From contig NZ_JAGLCD010000007.1 of NCBI RefSeq assembly GCF_023146395.1, positions 61,899-125,898 of the forward strand: 64,000 nucleotides of DNA. The letters run 5' to 3'. Position numbers and translations under genes: made by a program. Shown piece by piece: positions 48,417 through 58,825 of this stretch (its first letter is position 1; each line of letters begins with the position of its first letter). This DNA comes from Aeromicrobium sp. (GTDB taxonomy: Bacteria > Actinomycetota > Actinomycetes > Propionibacteriales > Nocardioidaceae). The notes under the pieces were generated by a model. It was given only the letters and a program-made list of their open reading frames with translations, made no database searches and was not told the DNA's origin.

Positions 48417-48998
48417 GTGAAGCTCCGCCACATCGCCCTGGCCGCCGCCGTCGCCCTGACCCTGACCGCGTGCGGCTCCGACGACTCCGACTCCGAGTCC
48501 ACCCCCACCCCCACCGTCGAGCAGACCGAGGACACCGCGGAGGCCCCGGAGAGCGAGACGCTGCCGGTGAGCATCACGATCACCGACGACGTGCTCGGCG
48601 ACACGATCTCGGTCACGCAGATGGTCCGCGACTTCGCGCCCAGCGACACCGGCAGTGCCGTCGTCGAGGGCGGCGGCGAGTTCGTGCTCCTCGAGCTCGA
48701 CCTCGTGGCCGGCGACCAGTTCTCCGGCGGCATCCAGGGCGGCTGGAAGCTGGTCACCGCCGACGGTGAGCTGGCCGGCTCCGCGACCACGATCCTCGAC
48801 GAGGACCTGGAGGCCGCGGGCCTCACCCCGCTCGACAACCCCTCCTCCGGCGAGGCCGCGAAGGGATGGGTCGCGTTCCAGGTCAACACCCGCGCCGACG
48901 CCTACCAGTTCGAGTACAAGCGCCAGGCCGCCACGGTCATCGGCCAGGACACCGAGATCCCCGAGCAGATCTGGACCGAGGCCCTGCCGACCTCCTGA
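48417..48998 (+). CDS. Putative lipoprotein, DUF4352-like
   Basis: 193 residues. The signal peptide MKLRHIALAAAVALTLTAC ends in a lipobox (LTAC, Cys at 19), followed by a Ser/Asp/Thr-rich spacer and an immunoglobulin-like beta domain (SAVVEGGGEFVLLELDLVAG, GWVAFQVNTRADAYQFEY) of the DUF4352 style. GTG start with GAGG 9 bases before. Substrate or partner unknown; it sits on the outer face of the membrane. Confidence 0.8.
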   Translation: MKLRHIALAAAVALTLTACGSDDSDSESTPTPTVEQTEDTAEAPESETLPVSITITDDVLGDTISVTQMVRDFAPSDTGSAVVEGGGEFVLLELDLVAGDQFSGGIQGGWKLVTADGELAGSATTILDEDLEAAGLTPLDNPSSGEAAKGWVAFQVNTRADAYQFEYKRQAATVIGQDTEIPEQIWTEALPTS

Positions 48999-49059
48999 CC
49001 CGCCGCGCCCCAGGGGCCCGGTCCCAGGCTCACACGAGTCGGGGGCCGGGCCCTACGTG

Positions 49060-49983
49060 TCAGGCGTGCAGGTGCGGCTCGGAGTCGGCGTGGCCGCGCG
49101 GCTCGATCTGCAGGGTCGAGTGGGCGACGTCGAAGTGCTCCGCCAGGCACGCACGAAGACCGTCGAGCACCGCGTGAGCCTGACCCATCTGCTCGATCGA
49201 GTCCTCCACGACGACATGGGCGCTCATGACCGGCATGCCGGAGGTGATGGTCCACACGTGCAGGTCGTGCACGTCGGCCACGCCCGGGGTCTGCAGGATG
49301 TGGCGGCGCAGCTCGGCGAGGTCGACGTCCTGCGGCGACGACTCCATCAGCACCGCGCCCACGTCCCGCAGCAGACTCGCGGCCCGCGGCAGGATCAGCA
49401 CGGCGATGGCCAACGAGGCCACCGCGTCGGCCCGGTACCAGCCGGTCGCGAGGATCACGACGGCGGACACCAGCACGGCGATCGAGCCGAGCGCATCGCC
49501 CATGACCTCGAGGTAGGCGCCCCGGACGTTCAGGCTCTCCCCTGCGCCGGAGCGCAGCACGAGGAGGCCGATGACGTTGACGACCAGGCCCACCGCGCCG
49601 GCTGCGAGCACGGGCCAGGCCTCGAGCTCGACAGGATCGCCGAGCCGGCGGACGGCGCTGACCACGATCCACGCGCAGAGACCGACCAGCAGCAGGCCGT
49701 TCGCGCCGGCGGCGAGGATCTCGGTGCGGTGGTACCCGAACGTGCGGGGCGAGCCGGCCGGCGCGCCGCGCTGGGCGACCGCGATCGCCGCGAGCGCCAT
49801 GACCAGACCGAACGAGTCACTGAGCATGTGGCCGGCGTCAGCCAGCAGCGCGAGGCTCCCGGTGATGATCGCGACGACGGCCTGCACCACGAGCACCGCC
49901 ACCGTCAGGACCAGCACGAGCACGAGCTTGCGGCGATGGCGAACCCCGGCCCCGCCGGCAGTGTGGTCGTGTCCGTGTCCCAT
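49060..49983 (-). CDS. Cation diffusion facilitator (zinc/cobalt efflux) protein
   Basis: 307 residues with six membrane helices. The N-terminus is His-rich (MGHGHDH). The two transport-site motifs are ALLADAGHMLSDSF (HxxxD) and AYLEVMGDALGSI (HxxxD position as E/D), and the cytoplasmic C-terminal domain (VHDLHVWTITSGMPVMSAHV) is the metal-sensing dimer interface. It exports divalent metal against protons. ATG at 49983; extended frames upstream are not supported. Confidence 0.92.
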   Translation of the reverse strand: MGHGHDHTAGGAGVRHRRKLVLVLVLTVAVLVVQAVVAIITGSLALLADAGHMLSDSFGLVMALAAIAVAQRGAPAGSPRTFGYHRTEILAAGANGLLLVGLCAWIVVSAVRRLGDPVELEAWPVLAAGAVGLVVNVIGLLVLRSGAGESLNVRGAYLEVMGDALGSIAVLVSAVVILATGWYRADAVASLAIAVLILPRAASLLRDVGAVLMESSPQDVDLAELRRHILQTPGVADVHDLHVWTITSGMPVMSAHVVVEDSIEQMGQAHAVLDGLRACLAEHFDVAHSTLQIEPRGHADSEPHLHA

Positions 49984-50079
49984 GCACCCGACGCTACGCG
50001 CGCACCGCCGAGACGGCGAGGGCGTGTCCGCCCAAGGGACGCCCACGACAACCGTTCCCACCCCGCCGCTCCCCCACGT

Positions 50080-50160
50080 GGACCGAATCTGAGGGATGGC
50101 GGTCGCTCGCACGACCGAGTCTGCGGGGTTGAGGGCGCCAGGGCACCCGCAACCCCGCAG
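50080..50160 (+). repeat. Solo copy of an 81-base hairpin repeat (copy 1)
   Basis: Starts GGACCGAATCTGAGGGAT and ends in a 40-base hairpin core (50121-50160) whose outer 11 bases pair perfectly (CTGCGGGGTTG / CAACCCCGCAG). It aligns without gaps to the reverse complement of 61040-61120 (first 18 bases identical) and with one gap to 59910-59989. It lies downstream of tuf. Confidence 0.85.
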
Positions 50161-50218
50161 ATTGCGTCGCCACCGGCGCAGGCCGGGACCACCCACGCGG
50201 CGCTCCCGGCGCACGACG

Positions 50219-50250
50219 AAGCCCCCCGGACCCGAAGGTCCGAGGGGCTT
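50219..50250 (-). terminator. Terminator of the str operon (after tuf)
   Basis: A 14-bp stem with one mismatch (AAGCCCCCCGGACC / GGTCCGAGGGGCTT) and CGAA tetraloop, 33 bases past the tuf stop. Confidence 0.8.
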
Positions 50251-50282
50251 GGTCTCAGCTGAGCTGGGTCAGATCAACTCGA

Positions 50283-51476
50283 TCACTTGTTGATCTTGGT
50301 GACCCGGCCGGCGCCGACGGTACGGCCGCCCTCGCGGATGGCGAAGCGCAGGCCCTCCTCCATGGCGATGGGCTGGATCAGCTCGACGCTCATCTCGGTG
50401 TTGTCGCCGGGCATGACCATCTCGGTGCCCTCGGGCAGCGTGACGACGCCGGTGACGTCCGTGGTGCGGAAGTAGAACTGCGGACGGTAGTTGTTGAAGA
50501 ACGGCGTGTGACGGCCGCCCTCCTCCTTGGACAGGATGTACGCCTGGCCCTCGAACTCCGTGTGCGGCGTGGTCGAGCCGGGAGCGATGATGACCATGCC
50601 CCGCTCGACGTCCTCACGCTTGGTGCCGCGGAGCAGCAGGCCCACGTTCTCGCCGGCCTGGCCCTCGTCGAGGAGCTTGCGGAACATCTCGATGCCCGTG
50701 ACCGTCGTGGTCTGCTTCGTGTCACGGATACCGACGATGTCGACGGTCTCGTTGACCTTGATGACACCACGCTCGATGCGACCGGTGATGACGGTGCCAC
50801 GACCGGTGATCGTGAAGACGTCCTCGACCGGCATGAGGAACGGCTTGTCCGTCTCACGCGGGGGCAGCGGGATGTAGTCGTCGACAGCAGCCATGAGCTC
50901 GGCGATCGAGTCGCCCCACTTCGCGTCGCCCTGCAGCGCGGGGTGCGCGGCGACGCGGACGATCGGGACGTTGTCGCCGTCGAAGTCCTGGTCGCTCAGC
51001 AGCTCGCGGACCTCCATCTCGACGAGCTCGAGGATCTCCTCGTCGTCGACCATGTCGCACTTGTTGAGCGCCACGACCATGGACGGCACGCCGACCTGGC
51101 GGGCGAGCAGCACGTGCTCACGCGTCTGGGGCATGGGGCCGTCGGTGGCGGCGACCACGAGGATCGCGCCGTCCATCTGCGCCGCACCCGTGATCATGTT
51201 CTTGACATAGTCGGCGTGACCCGGGCAGTCGACGTGCGCGTAGTGGCGGTTCTCGGTCTGGTACTCGACGTGCGAGATCGAGATCGTGATGCCGCGCTGA
51301 CGCTCCTCGGGAGCCTTGTCGATCTGGTCGAAGGCCGAGGCCTCGTTCAGCTCGGGGTACTTGTCGTGCAGCACCTTCGTGATCGCCGCGGTCAAGGTCG
51401 TCTTGCCGTGGTCGATGTGTCCGATGGTGCCGATGTTCATGTGCGGCTTGGTCCGCTCGAACTTCGCCTTAGCCAC
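50283..51476 (-). CDS. tuf: Elongation factor Tu
   Basis: 397 residues. GTPase motifs: GHIDHGKT (19-26), DCPGHADY, and NKCDMV. It delivers aminoacyl-tRNA to the ribosome. The GTG start has a perfect AAGGAG site. It follows fusA by 122 bases that contain a small hairpin and a -10-like TAAGGT (51548-51553), so tuf may have its own promoter besides the operon. Confidence 0.99.
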   Translation of the reverse strand: MAKAKFERTKPHMNIGTIGHIDHGKTTLTAAITKVLHDKYPELNEASAFDQIDKAPEERQRGITISISHVEYQTENRHYAHVDCPGHADYVKNMITGAAQMDGAILVVAATDGPMPQTREHVLLARQVGVPSMVVALNKCDMVDDEEILELVEMEVRELLSDQDFDGDNVPIVRVAAHPALQGDAKWGDSIAELMAAVDDYIPLPPRETDKPFLMPVEDVFTITGRGTVITGRIERGVIKVNETVDIVGIRDTKQTTTVTGIEMFRKLLDEGQAGENVGLLLRGTKREDVERGMVIIAPGSTTPHTEFEGQAYILSKEEGGRHTPFFNNYRPQFYFRTTDVTGVVTLPEGTEMVMPGDNTEMSVELIQPIAMEEGLRFAIREGGRTVGAGRVTKINK

Positions 51477-51547
51477 TGGGGCTCCTTCTGGGTTGTGATG
51501 GTGCTGACTGTGAAAGCCGTCGGGCCCCGCGTGGGAAACCTCAGGCC

Positions 51548-51553
51548 ACCTTA
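51548..51553 (-). promoter_or_regulatory. Candidate -10 box of a tuf promoter
   Basis: TAAGGT on the minus strand, about 72 bases before the tuf start. A small GGGGC-CGAG-GCCCC hairpin (51580-51593), just past the fusA stop, lies ahead of it. The -35 is poor. Confidence 0.4.
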
Positions 51554-51598
51554 GGGGATGGGTACTACCGAGTGGTGGTGGGGCCGAGGCCCCGCGGA

Positions 51599-53710
<2,112 letters not shown>

Positions 53711-53752
53711 TACGTGAGCTCTCTCTTGGTGGTGGAACGGAGGAGGGGGTGC

Positions 53753-53777
53753 GGGCGGGGCCGGTCGGGCCCCGCCC
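53753..53777 (-). other. Strong hairpin between rpsG and fusA
   Basis: GGGCGGGGCC / GGCCCCGCCC: a perfect 10-bp GC-only stem with a 5-base loop, 11 bases past the rpsG stop and 43 before fusA. Without a U-tract it is more likely an attenuator or processing signal than a full terminator. Confidence 0.6.
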
Positions 53778-53788
53778 TGCAGCGTTGA

Positions 53789-54259
53789 TTACCAGCGGTA
53801 GTGCGCGAACGCGCGGTTGGCCTCGGCCATCTTGTGCGTGTCCTCGCGCTTCTTGACGGCTCCGCCGAGGCCGTTGCTGGCGTCGAGGATCTCGTTCTGG
53901 AGGCGCTCGGCCATGGTCTTCTCACGACGCTCGCCGGCGTACTTGACGAGCCAGCGCATCGCGAGGGTCGTCTGGCGGGCCGGACGGACCTCGATCGGCA
54001 CCTGGTAGGTCGCACCGCCGACACGGCGGCTCTTGACCTCGAGGCTCGGACGGACGTTGTCGAGCGCACGCTTGAGCGTGATGACCGGATCGGTGGCGTT
54101 CTTCTCACGAGCGCCCTCGAGCGCGGAGTAGACGATGCGCTGCGCGGTCTGCTTCTTGCCGTCGACGAGAATCTTGTTGATTAGCTGCGTGACGATCTGG
54201 CTGCTGTAGACCGGGTCGGTCTCGGGGATGCGCTTGGCGGCGGGACCCTTGCGAGGCAT
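53789..54259 (-). CDS. rpsG: 30S ribosomal protein S7
   Basis: 156 residues: [40 protein letters not shown], and the end [14 protein letters not shown]. It organises the 16S head. Its ATG shares the A of the rpsL stop (TAATG). Confidence 0.98.
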   Translation of the reverse strand: MPRKGPAAKRIPETDPVYSSQIVTQLINKILVDGKKQTAQRIVYSALEGAREKNATDPVITLKRALDNVRPSLEVKSRRVGGATYQVPIEVRPARQTTLAMRWLVKYAGERREKTMAERLQNEILDASNGLGGAVKKREDTHKMAEANRAFAHYRW

Positions 54260-54633
54260 TAGCTCTTCTCCTTCTTCGCACCGTAACGGCTGCGAGCCTG
54301 CTTGCGGCCCTTGACGCCCTGGGTGTCGAGGGAGCCACGGACGATCTTGTAGCGGACGCCCGGAAGGTCCTTCACACGACCACCGCGGACGAGCACGATC
54401 GAGTGCTCCTGCAGGTTGTGGCCCTCACCGGGGATGTACGCGGTGACCTCCGTGCCCGAGGAGAGCTTGACGCGCGCGACCTTGCGGAGCGCGGAGTTCG
54501 GCTTCTTCGGCGTGGTCGTGTACACGCGGGTGCACACCCCACGACGCTGCGGCGACCCCTTGAGGGCCGGCGTGCTGGTCTTGACCACCTTGGACTGGCG
54601 GCCCTTGCGGACCAGCTGATTGATCGTGGGCAC
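54259..54633 (-). CDS. rpsL: 30S ribosomal protein S12
   Basis: 124 residues from the GTG at 54633 ([20 protein letters not shown] follows). The streptomycin-relevant loop [13 protein letters not shown] has the usual lysine at position 43, so no classical resistance substitution is seen there. Longer open frames upstream are not used. First gene of the str operon; promoter at 54770-54798. Confidence 0.98.
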   Translation of the reverse strand: MPTINQLVRKGRQSKVVKTSTPALKGSPQRRGVCTRVYTTTPKKPNSALRKVARVKLSSGTEVTAYIPGEGHNLQEHSIVLVRGGRVKDLPGVRYKIVRGSLDTQGVKGRKQARSRYGAKKEKS

Positions 54634-54769
54634 TACGCGACATCCTTCTTCTCGACTGAGCGTCTCGACTCTTGATGCACTCGCCATCGTTCCCGGCGGA
54701 TACGAAGATCCGGGCGTTCGGGACGACAGGATGCGTGCATCGGTCTGGTGGATCCAGACACGGCTTCCA

Positions 54770-54798
54770 AGACTACCTGCCGCGACAGGACGGGTCAA
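54770..54798 (-). promoter_or_regulatory. Promoter of the str operon (rpsL)
   Basis: On the minus strand: -35 TTGACC (54798-54793), 17-base spacer, -10 TAGTCT (54775-54770), leaving a leader of about 130 bases. The -35 and -10 are identical to those ahead of rplM. Confidence 0.8.
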
Positions 54799-54840
54799 AA
54801 CGCCGACGGTGTCGCTCGACCGCGGTCTCGCGGCGGGGCG

Positions 54841-56136
54841 TCAGGGGCGAGGCTCGCCAGCGGCCCCAGCGCCGCGCGCCCGCTCCAGGGACGTCATGAC
54901 GTGATAGACGACGATCGCCGCGACCGTGCCGAGCGCGATGCCGTTGAAGGTCAGCTCGCCGGCGCTGAAGGTGAAGTCGGCGATGCCGACGACGAGCGCG
55001 GTGGCCGCCGTGAACTGGTTCGCGGGGCGGGAGAAGTCGACGTGGTTGTCGATCCAGATCTTGATGCCGATGACGCCGATCAGGCCGTACAGGGCCGTCG
55101 TCACGCCGCCCAGGACCCCCGGCGGCACGGTGTTGACGAGCGCACCGACCTTCGGCAGGAACCCCAGCGCGACCGCGAACAGGCCGGCGACCCAGTAGGC
55201 CGCGGTCGAGTACACCTTCGTGGCCGCCATGACGCCGATGTTCTCGCCGTAGGTCGTGGTGCCCGAGCCGCCGCCGAGCCCCGCGACCGTGGTCGCGAGC
55301 CCGTCGGCCAGGAGCGCCCGGCCCGTGCGCTCGTTGAGGGCCGGATCGGTCAGGTGGGCGACGCTGCGGACGTGACCGACGTTCTCGGCCACCAGCACGA
55401 GCACGACCGGGATGAAGGCCGGCAGCACCGACCACGCCACGGTCGGGGCGGCGAAGTCGGGCAGCCCGACCCACGCGGCCTGCTCGACCGGACTGAGGTC
55501 GACCTGACCGGCCACGACGGCCGCGACGTAGCCGATCGCGACGCCGAAGAAGATCGAGAGCCGCGCGACGAGACCGCGGAACACCACGGTCCACAGGATC
55601 ACGGCGGCGAGCGTGATGAGCGCGACCCACGGAGCCTGCTCGAAGTTCGCCTTCGCGACCGGGGCTAGGTTCAGCCCGATCAGCGCGACGATCGCCCCGG
55701 CGACGACCGGCGGCATCAGCGCGTCGATCCACCCGGTGCCCGTGACCGTGACGAGCGCGCCCACCAGGGCGAGCAGGACGCCGACCGCCACGATGCCGAA
55801 CAGGGCGCCTCCGGGCCCGGCCGAGGAGGCCGTCGCAGCCGTGATCGGGGCGATGAACGCGAAGGAAGAGCCGAGGTAGCTCGGCAGGCGGTTGCCCGTG
55901 ACGACCAGGAACAAGATCGTGCCGACGCCCGAGAAGAACAGCGTCGTCGTGGCCGGGAAGCCGGTCAGGATCGGGACGAGGAACGTCGCCCCGAACATCG
56001 CCACGACGTGCTGGAGGCCGAGGCCGATCGTGGCCGGCCACGTGAGCCGCTCGTCGGGTCGCACCACATCGCCCTCGGCGATCGTGCGGCCGTCGTCGCC
56101 GTGCAGCTTCCAGGTCAGGGCCGTCGTCAGAGACAT
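54841..56136 (-). CDS. Uracil/xanthine permease (NCS2 family)
   Basis: 431 residues with about 12-14 hydrophobic segments. GLGLQHVVAMFGATFLVPIL at the start and the substrate helix region GGSGTTTYGENIGVMAATKV mark the UraA/PurP-like nucleobase:cation symporter-2 family; a uracil transporter is most likely. I start at the ATG at 56136; the extension to 56169 has no homology. It ends just in front of the rpsL promoter but is on the same strand, so the promoter is needed to reset transcription. Confidence 0.88.
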   Translation of the reverse strand: MSLTTALTWKLHGDDGRTIAEGDVVRPDERLTWPATIGLGLQHVVAMFGATFLVPILTGFPATTTLFFSGVGTILFLVVTGNRLPSYLGSSFAFIAPITAATASSAGPGGALFGIVAVGVLLALVGALVTVTGTGWIDALMPPVVAGAIVALIGLNLAPVAKANFEQAPWVALITLAAVILWTVVFRGLVARLSIFFGVAIGYVAAVVAGQVDLSPVEQAAWVGLPDFAAPTVAWSVLPAFIPVVLVLVAENVGHVRSVAHLTDPALNERTGRALLADGLATTVAGLGGGSGTTTYGENIGVMAATKVYSTAAYWVAGLFAVALGFLPKVGALVNTVPPGVLGGVTTALYGLIGVIGIKIWIDNHVDFSRPANQFTAATALVVGIADFTFSAGELTFNGIALGTVAAIVVYHVMTSLERARGAGAAGEPRP

Positions 56137-56189
56137 GGCCACATGATGGCGAACCCCGCGGGGACCCACGGCGCGCGACGCGCCGGTGG

Positions 56190-56268
56190 GACCAGCGTCA
56201 CGGCACCAGCGTCACGGCATCGGGGTCACGGCACCGGGGTCACGGGATCGGGGTCACGGGACCAGCGG
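56190..56268. repeat. 14-base tandem repeat, five full units
   Basis: Units end GTCACGG: GACCAGCGTCACGG (56190), CACCAGCGTCACGG (56204), CATCGGGGTCACGG (56218), CACCGGGGTCACGG (56232), GATCGGGGTCACGG (56246), plus a partial sixth. The array runs into the last codons and stop of the following gene on the minus strand. Confidence 0.9.
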
Positions 56269-56985
56269 CCCCTGCAGCAGGTCCCGACCGGCGCCGTCGG
56301 CGGCGAGGCGCTCGTGCTCGACCCGCCCCCAGAGCCCGAGGTAGAGGTCGACCGCCGTGCCCTGGATCTGGCCGTCGGCGTCGGCCTCGTCGCCCGCGAA
56401 CAGCAGCACGGGCGTGCGCATGGCATCGCCCGACTCTCCCAGGACCCAGGACCGTCCGGTGTCGGTGGCGACGAGGCGCACGCGCCCCTCCAGGTGCGGG
56501 CGATGGCCCCGCGCCGTCATCCGCGGCAGCATGACCCCCAGCACCTCGTCGACGCCGTCGGTGGCCAGCTCGGGCGAGATCGGCGTGCCGTCGGCCCCCA
56601 GGCCCAGCGCGAGTCCGGCGTCGATCACGTGGATCGTGGTCTCGTGCGTCTGCCGTCGCGGCCAGTACGCGGCGGTCTCGTGGACCCGGGCCGAGTTCGG
56701 CGTGGGCTCGTCGACCGGGACGGCTCTCACGATCTCGAGGAGTGCGGCCGCGGTCCCGGCGTACCAGTCGGCCCGCGGCTCGGTGACCCGCACGCCCTCC
56801 GGTGGGTCCAGCCGCTGACCCGACAGCATGATCGAGCCCGCCCACCGGTGCACCGTGCCGAGGTGTGCCGTCAGATCGTCCACGGTCCAGCCGGGGCAGC
56901 TCGGGACGGACTCGTGACCGAAAGCGGCATCGGCCAGCTCGGCGTACCGCTGCATCGCTGTCGCGAGCTCGAGGACGTGGTCCAT
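56254..56985 (-). CDS. Mycothiol-dependent maleylpyruvate isomerase-family protein
   Basis: 243 residues. The DinB-like four-helix N-terminal domain carries SCPGWTVDDLTAHLGTVHRW and the metal/thiol-site segment PRRQTHETTIHVIDAGLALG; a C-terminal alpha/beta domain follows. Members use or bind mycothiol, the actinobacterial thiol; the exact reaction cannot be assigned. Its stop codon lies in the 14-base tandem repeat. Confidence 0.85.
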   Translation of the reverse strand: MDHVLELATAMQRYAELADAAFGHESVPSCPGWTVDDLTAHLGTVHRWAGSIMLSGQRLDPPEGVRVTEPRADWYAGTAAALLEIVRAVPVDEPTPNSARVHETAAYWPRRQTHETTIHVIDAGLALGLGADGTPISPELATDGVDEVLGVMLPRMTARGHRPHLEGRVRLVATDTGRSWVLGESGDAMRTPVLLFAGDEADADGQIQGTAVDLYLGLWGRVEHERLAADGAGRDLLQGPLVP

Positions 56986-57133
56986 CAGGACTCCTGGTGA
57001 GGGGGACAGGGGACCTGCGTAGTCTCGCGCCTCGCCGGGACGCGCGCTGCCCGATTCGCCAGGATCGTCGCGCGAGGGGGCCAGCTCGCCCGCGTGCGGA
57101 TCGCCACCCCGGGTCGAGGTGGGGGCCTCCCGC

Positions 57134-57139
57134 TAAGGT
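57134..57139 (+). promoter_or_regulatory. Candidate -10 box for the lipoprotein gene
   Basis: TAAGGT, 42 bases before the ATG at 57182, followed by a good GGAGG site. The -35 is weak. Confidence 0.45.
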
Positions 57140-57181
57140 TGGCCCGGATCTCACGGGGATCGTTCGTCTGGAGGTGGGGGC

Positions 57182-58324
57182 ATGGTTCGCTGGAGGCGCA
57201 TGGCGTCGGCAGCACTGTCGGCAGCGGTGGTCACCGGGGCCCTGGCCGGGTGCCAGATCGGCTCCGGCGACCCCGGCGCGGGCGCGGGCTCGGAGTCGGC
57301 CCCCGACGAGATCACGATCCACGAGGGCGGACCGGAGTCCCCCATCGTGGACGGGCTCGCCGTGCCGAACGGGGCGGTGCAGCTCGGTCCCCTCGCCCGC
57401 TACCGCAGCACCCGCATCATCGAGGCCTACCAGCCCGACCTCACGGTCGCCCTGACCCGCCAAGGTGTCTCCGACGCCGTGTCGGCCGCCCGCAACAACC
57501 CGGACGGGATGCTCCAGCCCACGCCGCCCGACATCACCAAGTCCGGGCGTCCCGACGACGACACCTTCGCGCTCCTGGAGGAGCCGCCTCCCGCGGACGT
57601 CACGGTGGCGCTCATCCGCATCGACGCCGACTCCTCGGCCGGCAAGTCCGAGACGGTCCAGGCCCTCGTCGCCCAGATCGCCGCCCTCCTGCCGGACGCC
57701 GGGGTCGATCCCGACGACTTCGGCAGCTACTGCACGGTCGTCGACGAGCGGGTCACCGGCTGCGAGCTCGAGGTCGAGGGCGTCACCGCGGACGACCGCA
57801 CCCTGGCCATCTCGATGTTCGTCGACCCGGGTGACCCGCAGACCCGGATCTCGGCCCCCTCGACCCTGACCCGTCCGGTCATGGAGGTCCGCGTCCAGGA
57901 CCTCAGCGACCCTCGCGTCGCCCGGTCGGTCGCTGACGACGCCACGCCGCCCACCGAGCCTGGCCCCGTCGGCGCGGACCTCGACGACGTCATCTGGCCC
58001 GCCATGGACACCCAGGCCCCTGCCGACACGCCCCTGCTCAACGGCTGGGTCGCCCCCGAGGGCACCGTGATCCTGCTGAGCTCGTTCCAGCCCGAGTTCG
58101 TGACGCTGCACGTGCCCAGCAGCTCCGAGGCGCGGGAGATCGCGCGGTCCTACGTCGAGTCGCTCGCGCCGGACGTCCCGGTCACGCTCGACTCCTACGA
58201 GGGCCTCAACGAGGTCGACGTGACCTTCTCGGCCACGGCCCCGGACGGCGAACGTGCCGTCGCGACGCACGTCATCACGGCGCGCGGCAACTACGTCATG
58301 CTGTTCCACACGCCCGCGAGCTGA
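57182..58324 (+). CDS. Putative lipoprotein of unknown function
   Basis: 380 residues. The signal MVRWRRMASAALSAAVVTGA is followed by the lipobox LAGC (Cys at about 23) and a Gly/Ser-rich spacer. The mature part has no domain I recognise; it holds one close Cys pair (SYCTVVDERVTGCEL) that could form a disulphide. GGAGG precedes the ATG. Its last 34 bases overlap the end of the converging NUDIX gene. Confidence 0.8.
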   Translation: MVRWRRMASAALSAAVVTGALAGCQIGSGDPGAGAGSESAPDEITIHEGGPESPIVDGLAVPNGAVQLGPLARYRSTRIIEAYQPDLTVALTRQGVSDAVSAARNNPDGMLQPTPPDITKSGRPDDDTFALLEEPPPADVTVALIRIDADSSAGKSETVQALVAQIAALLPDAGVDPDDFGSYCTVVDERVTGCELEVEGVTADDRTLAISMFVDPGDPQTRISAPSTLTRPVMEVRVQDLSDPRVARSVADDATPPTEPGPVGADLDDVIWPAMDTQAPADTPLLNGWVAPEGTVILLSSFQPEFVTLHVPSSSEAREIARSYVESLAPDVPVTLDSYEGLNEVDVTFSATAPDGERAVATHVITARGNYVMLFHTPAS

Positions 58325-58779
58325 TCCAGCCGGTCGAGCACGTGCTCGACGACCGGCAGCAGCGGGCGGCCGTCGCGCAGGTCGGCCACGGGCAGCCACA
58401 GGGCCAGGTCGGTCGTGCCCCCCGTCTCGACGACGTGCGGCACGGCGTCGGTGTCGACCCGACACGCGTACAGCAGGTGCACGCCGTGGTAGTCCTCCCA
58501 GGCGTCGCCGCGGCCGGGCGCGACCGTGTGGACGTCGTGCACCTCGACGAGCCGTTGCTCCAGCACGTCCAGGCCCGTCTCCTCGTGGAGCTCACGCCGC
58601 ACCGCGTCGTTCGGCGACTCCCCGTGGTCGACTCCCCCACCGGGAAGAGCCCACCAGCCGGCGGGATAGCCGGACGGCGAGACGCGCGTGATGAGCAGCT
58701 CACGCTGCTCCCGTTCCCGCACCACGATCCCGTAGGCACCGAGGCGCTGCGTGCGACGAACCGGGTCGGAGTGCTCCAC
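58291..58779 (-). CDS. NUDIX hydrolase
   Basis: 162 residues. The NUDIX box begins at GGGVDHGESPNDAVRREL and continues HEETGL. ALPGGGVDHGES is typical of MutT-like or ADP-ribose-type members; substrate unknown. GTG start. It converges on the lipoprotein gene with a 34-bp tail-to-tail overlap. Confidence 0.88.
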   Translation of the reverse strand: MEHSDPVRRTQRLGAYGIVVREREQRELLITRVSPSGYPAGWWALPGGGVDHGESPNDAVRRELHEETGLDVLEQRLVEVHDVHTVAPGRGDAWEDYHGVHLLYACRVDTDAVPHVVETGGTTDLALWLPVADLRDGRPLLPVVEHVLDRLDQLAGVWNSMT

Positions 58780-58812
58780 GCCTCTCAGGATGTCACCTGA
58801 ACAGCGGGTCGC

Positions 58813-58818
58813 TACAGT
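58813..58818 (+). promoter_or_regulatory. Candidate -10 box for a leaderless transcript
   Basis: TACAGT ends exactly 7 bases before the ATG at 58826, with no ribosome-binding site between, as expected for a leaderless mRNA. Confidence 0.5.
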
Positions 58819-58825
58819 CGGTTCG

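Noticed and set aside
47847..48431. 194-codon minus-strand frame upstream of rpsJ
   Set aside because: Overlaps rpsJ in another frame, with an Arg/Ser-rich composition and no motif; treated as leader and intergenic DNA.
54259..54633. Streptomycin-resistance substitution in S12
   Set aside because: The [10 protein letters not shown] loop has the ordinary lysine residues.
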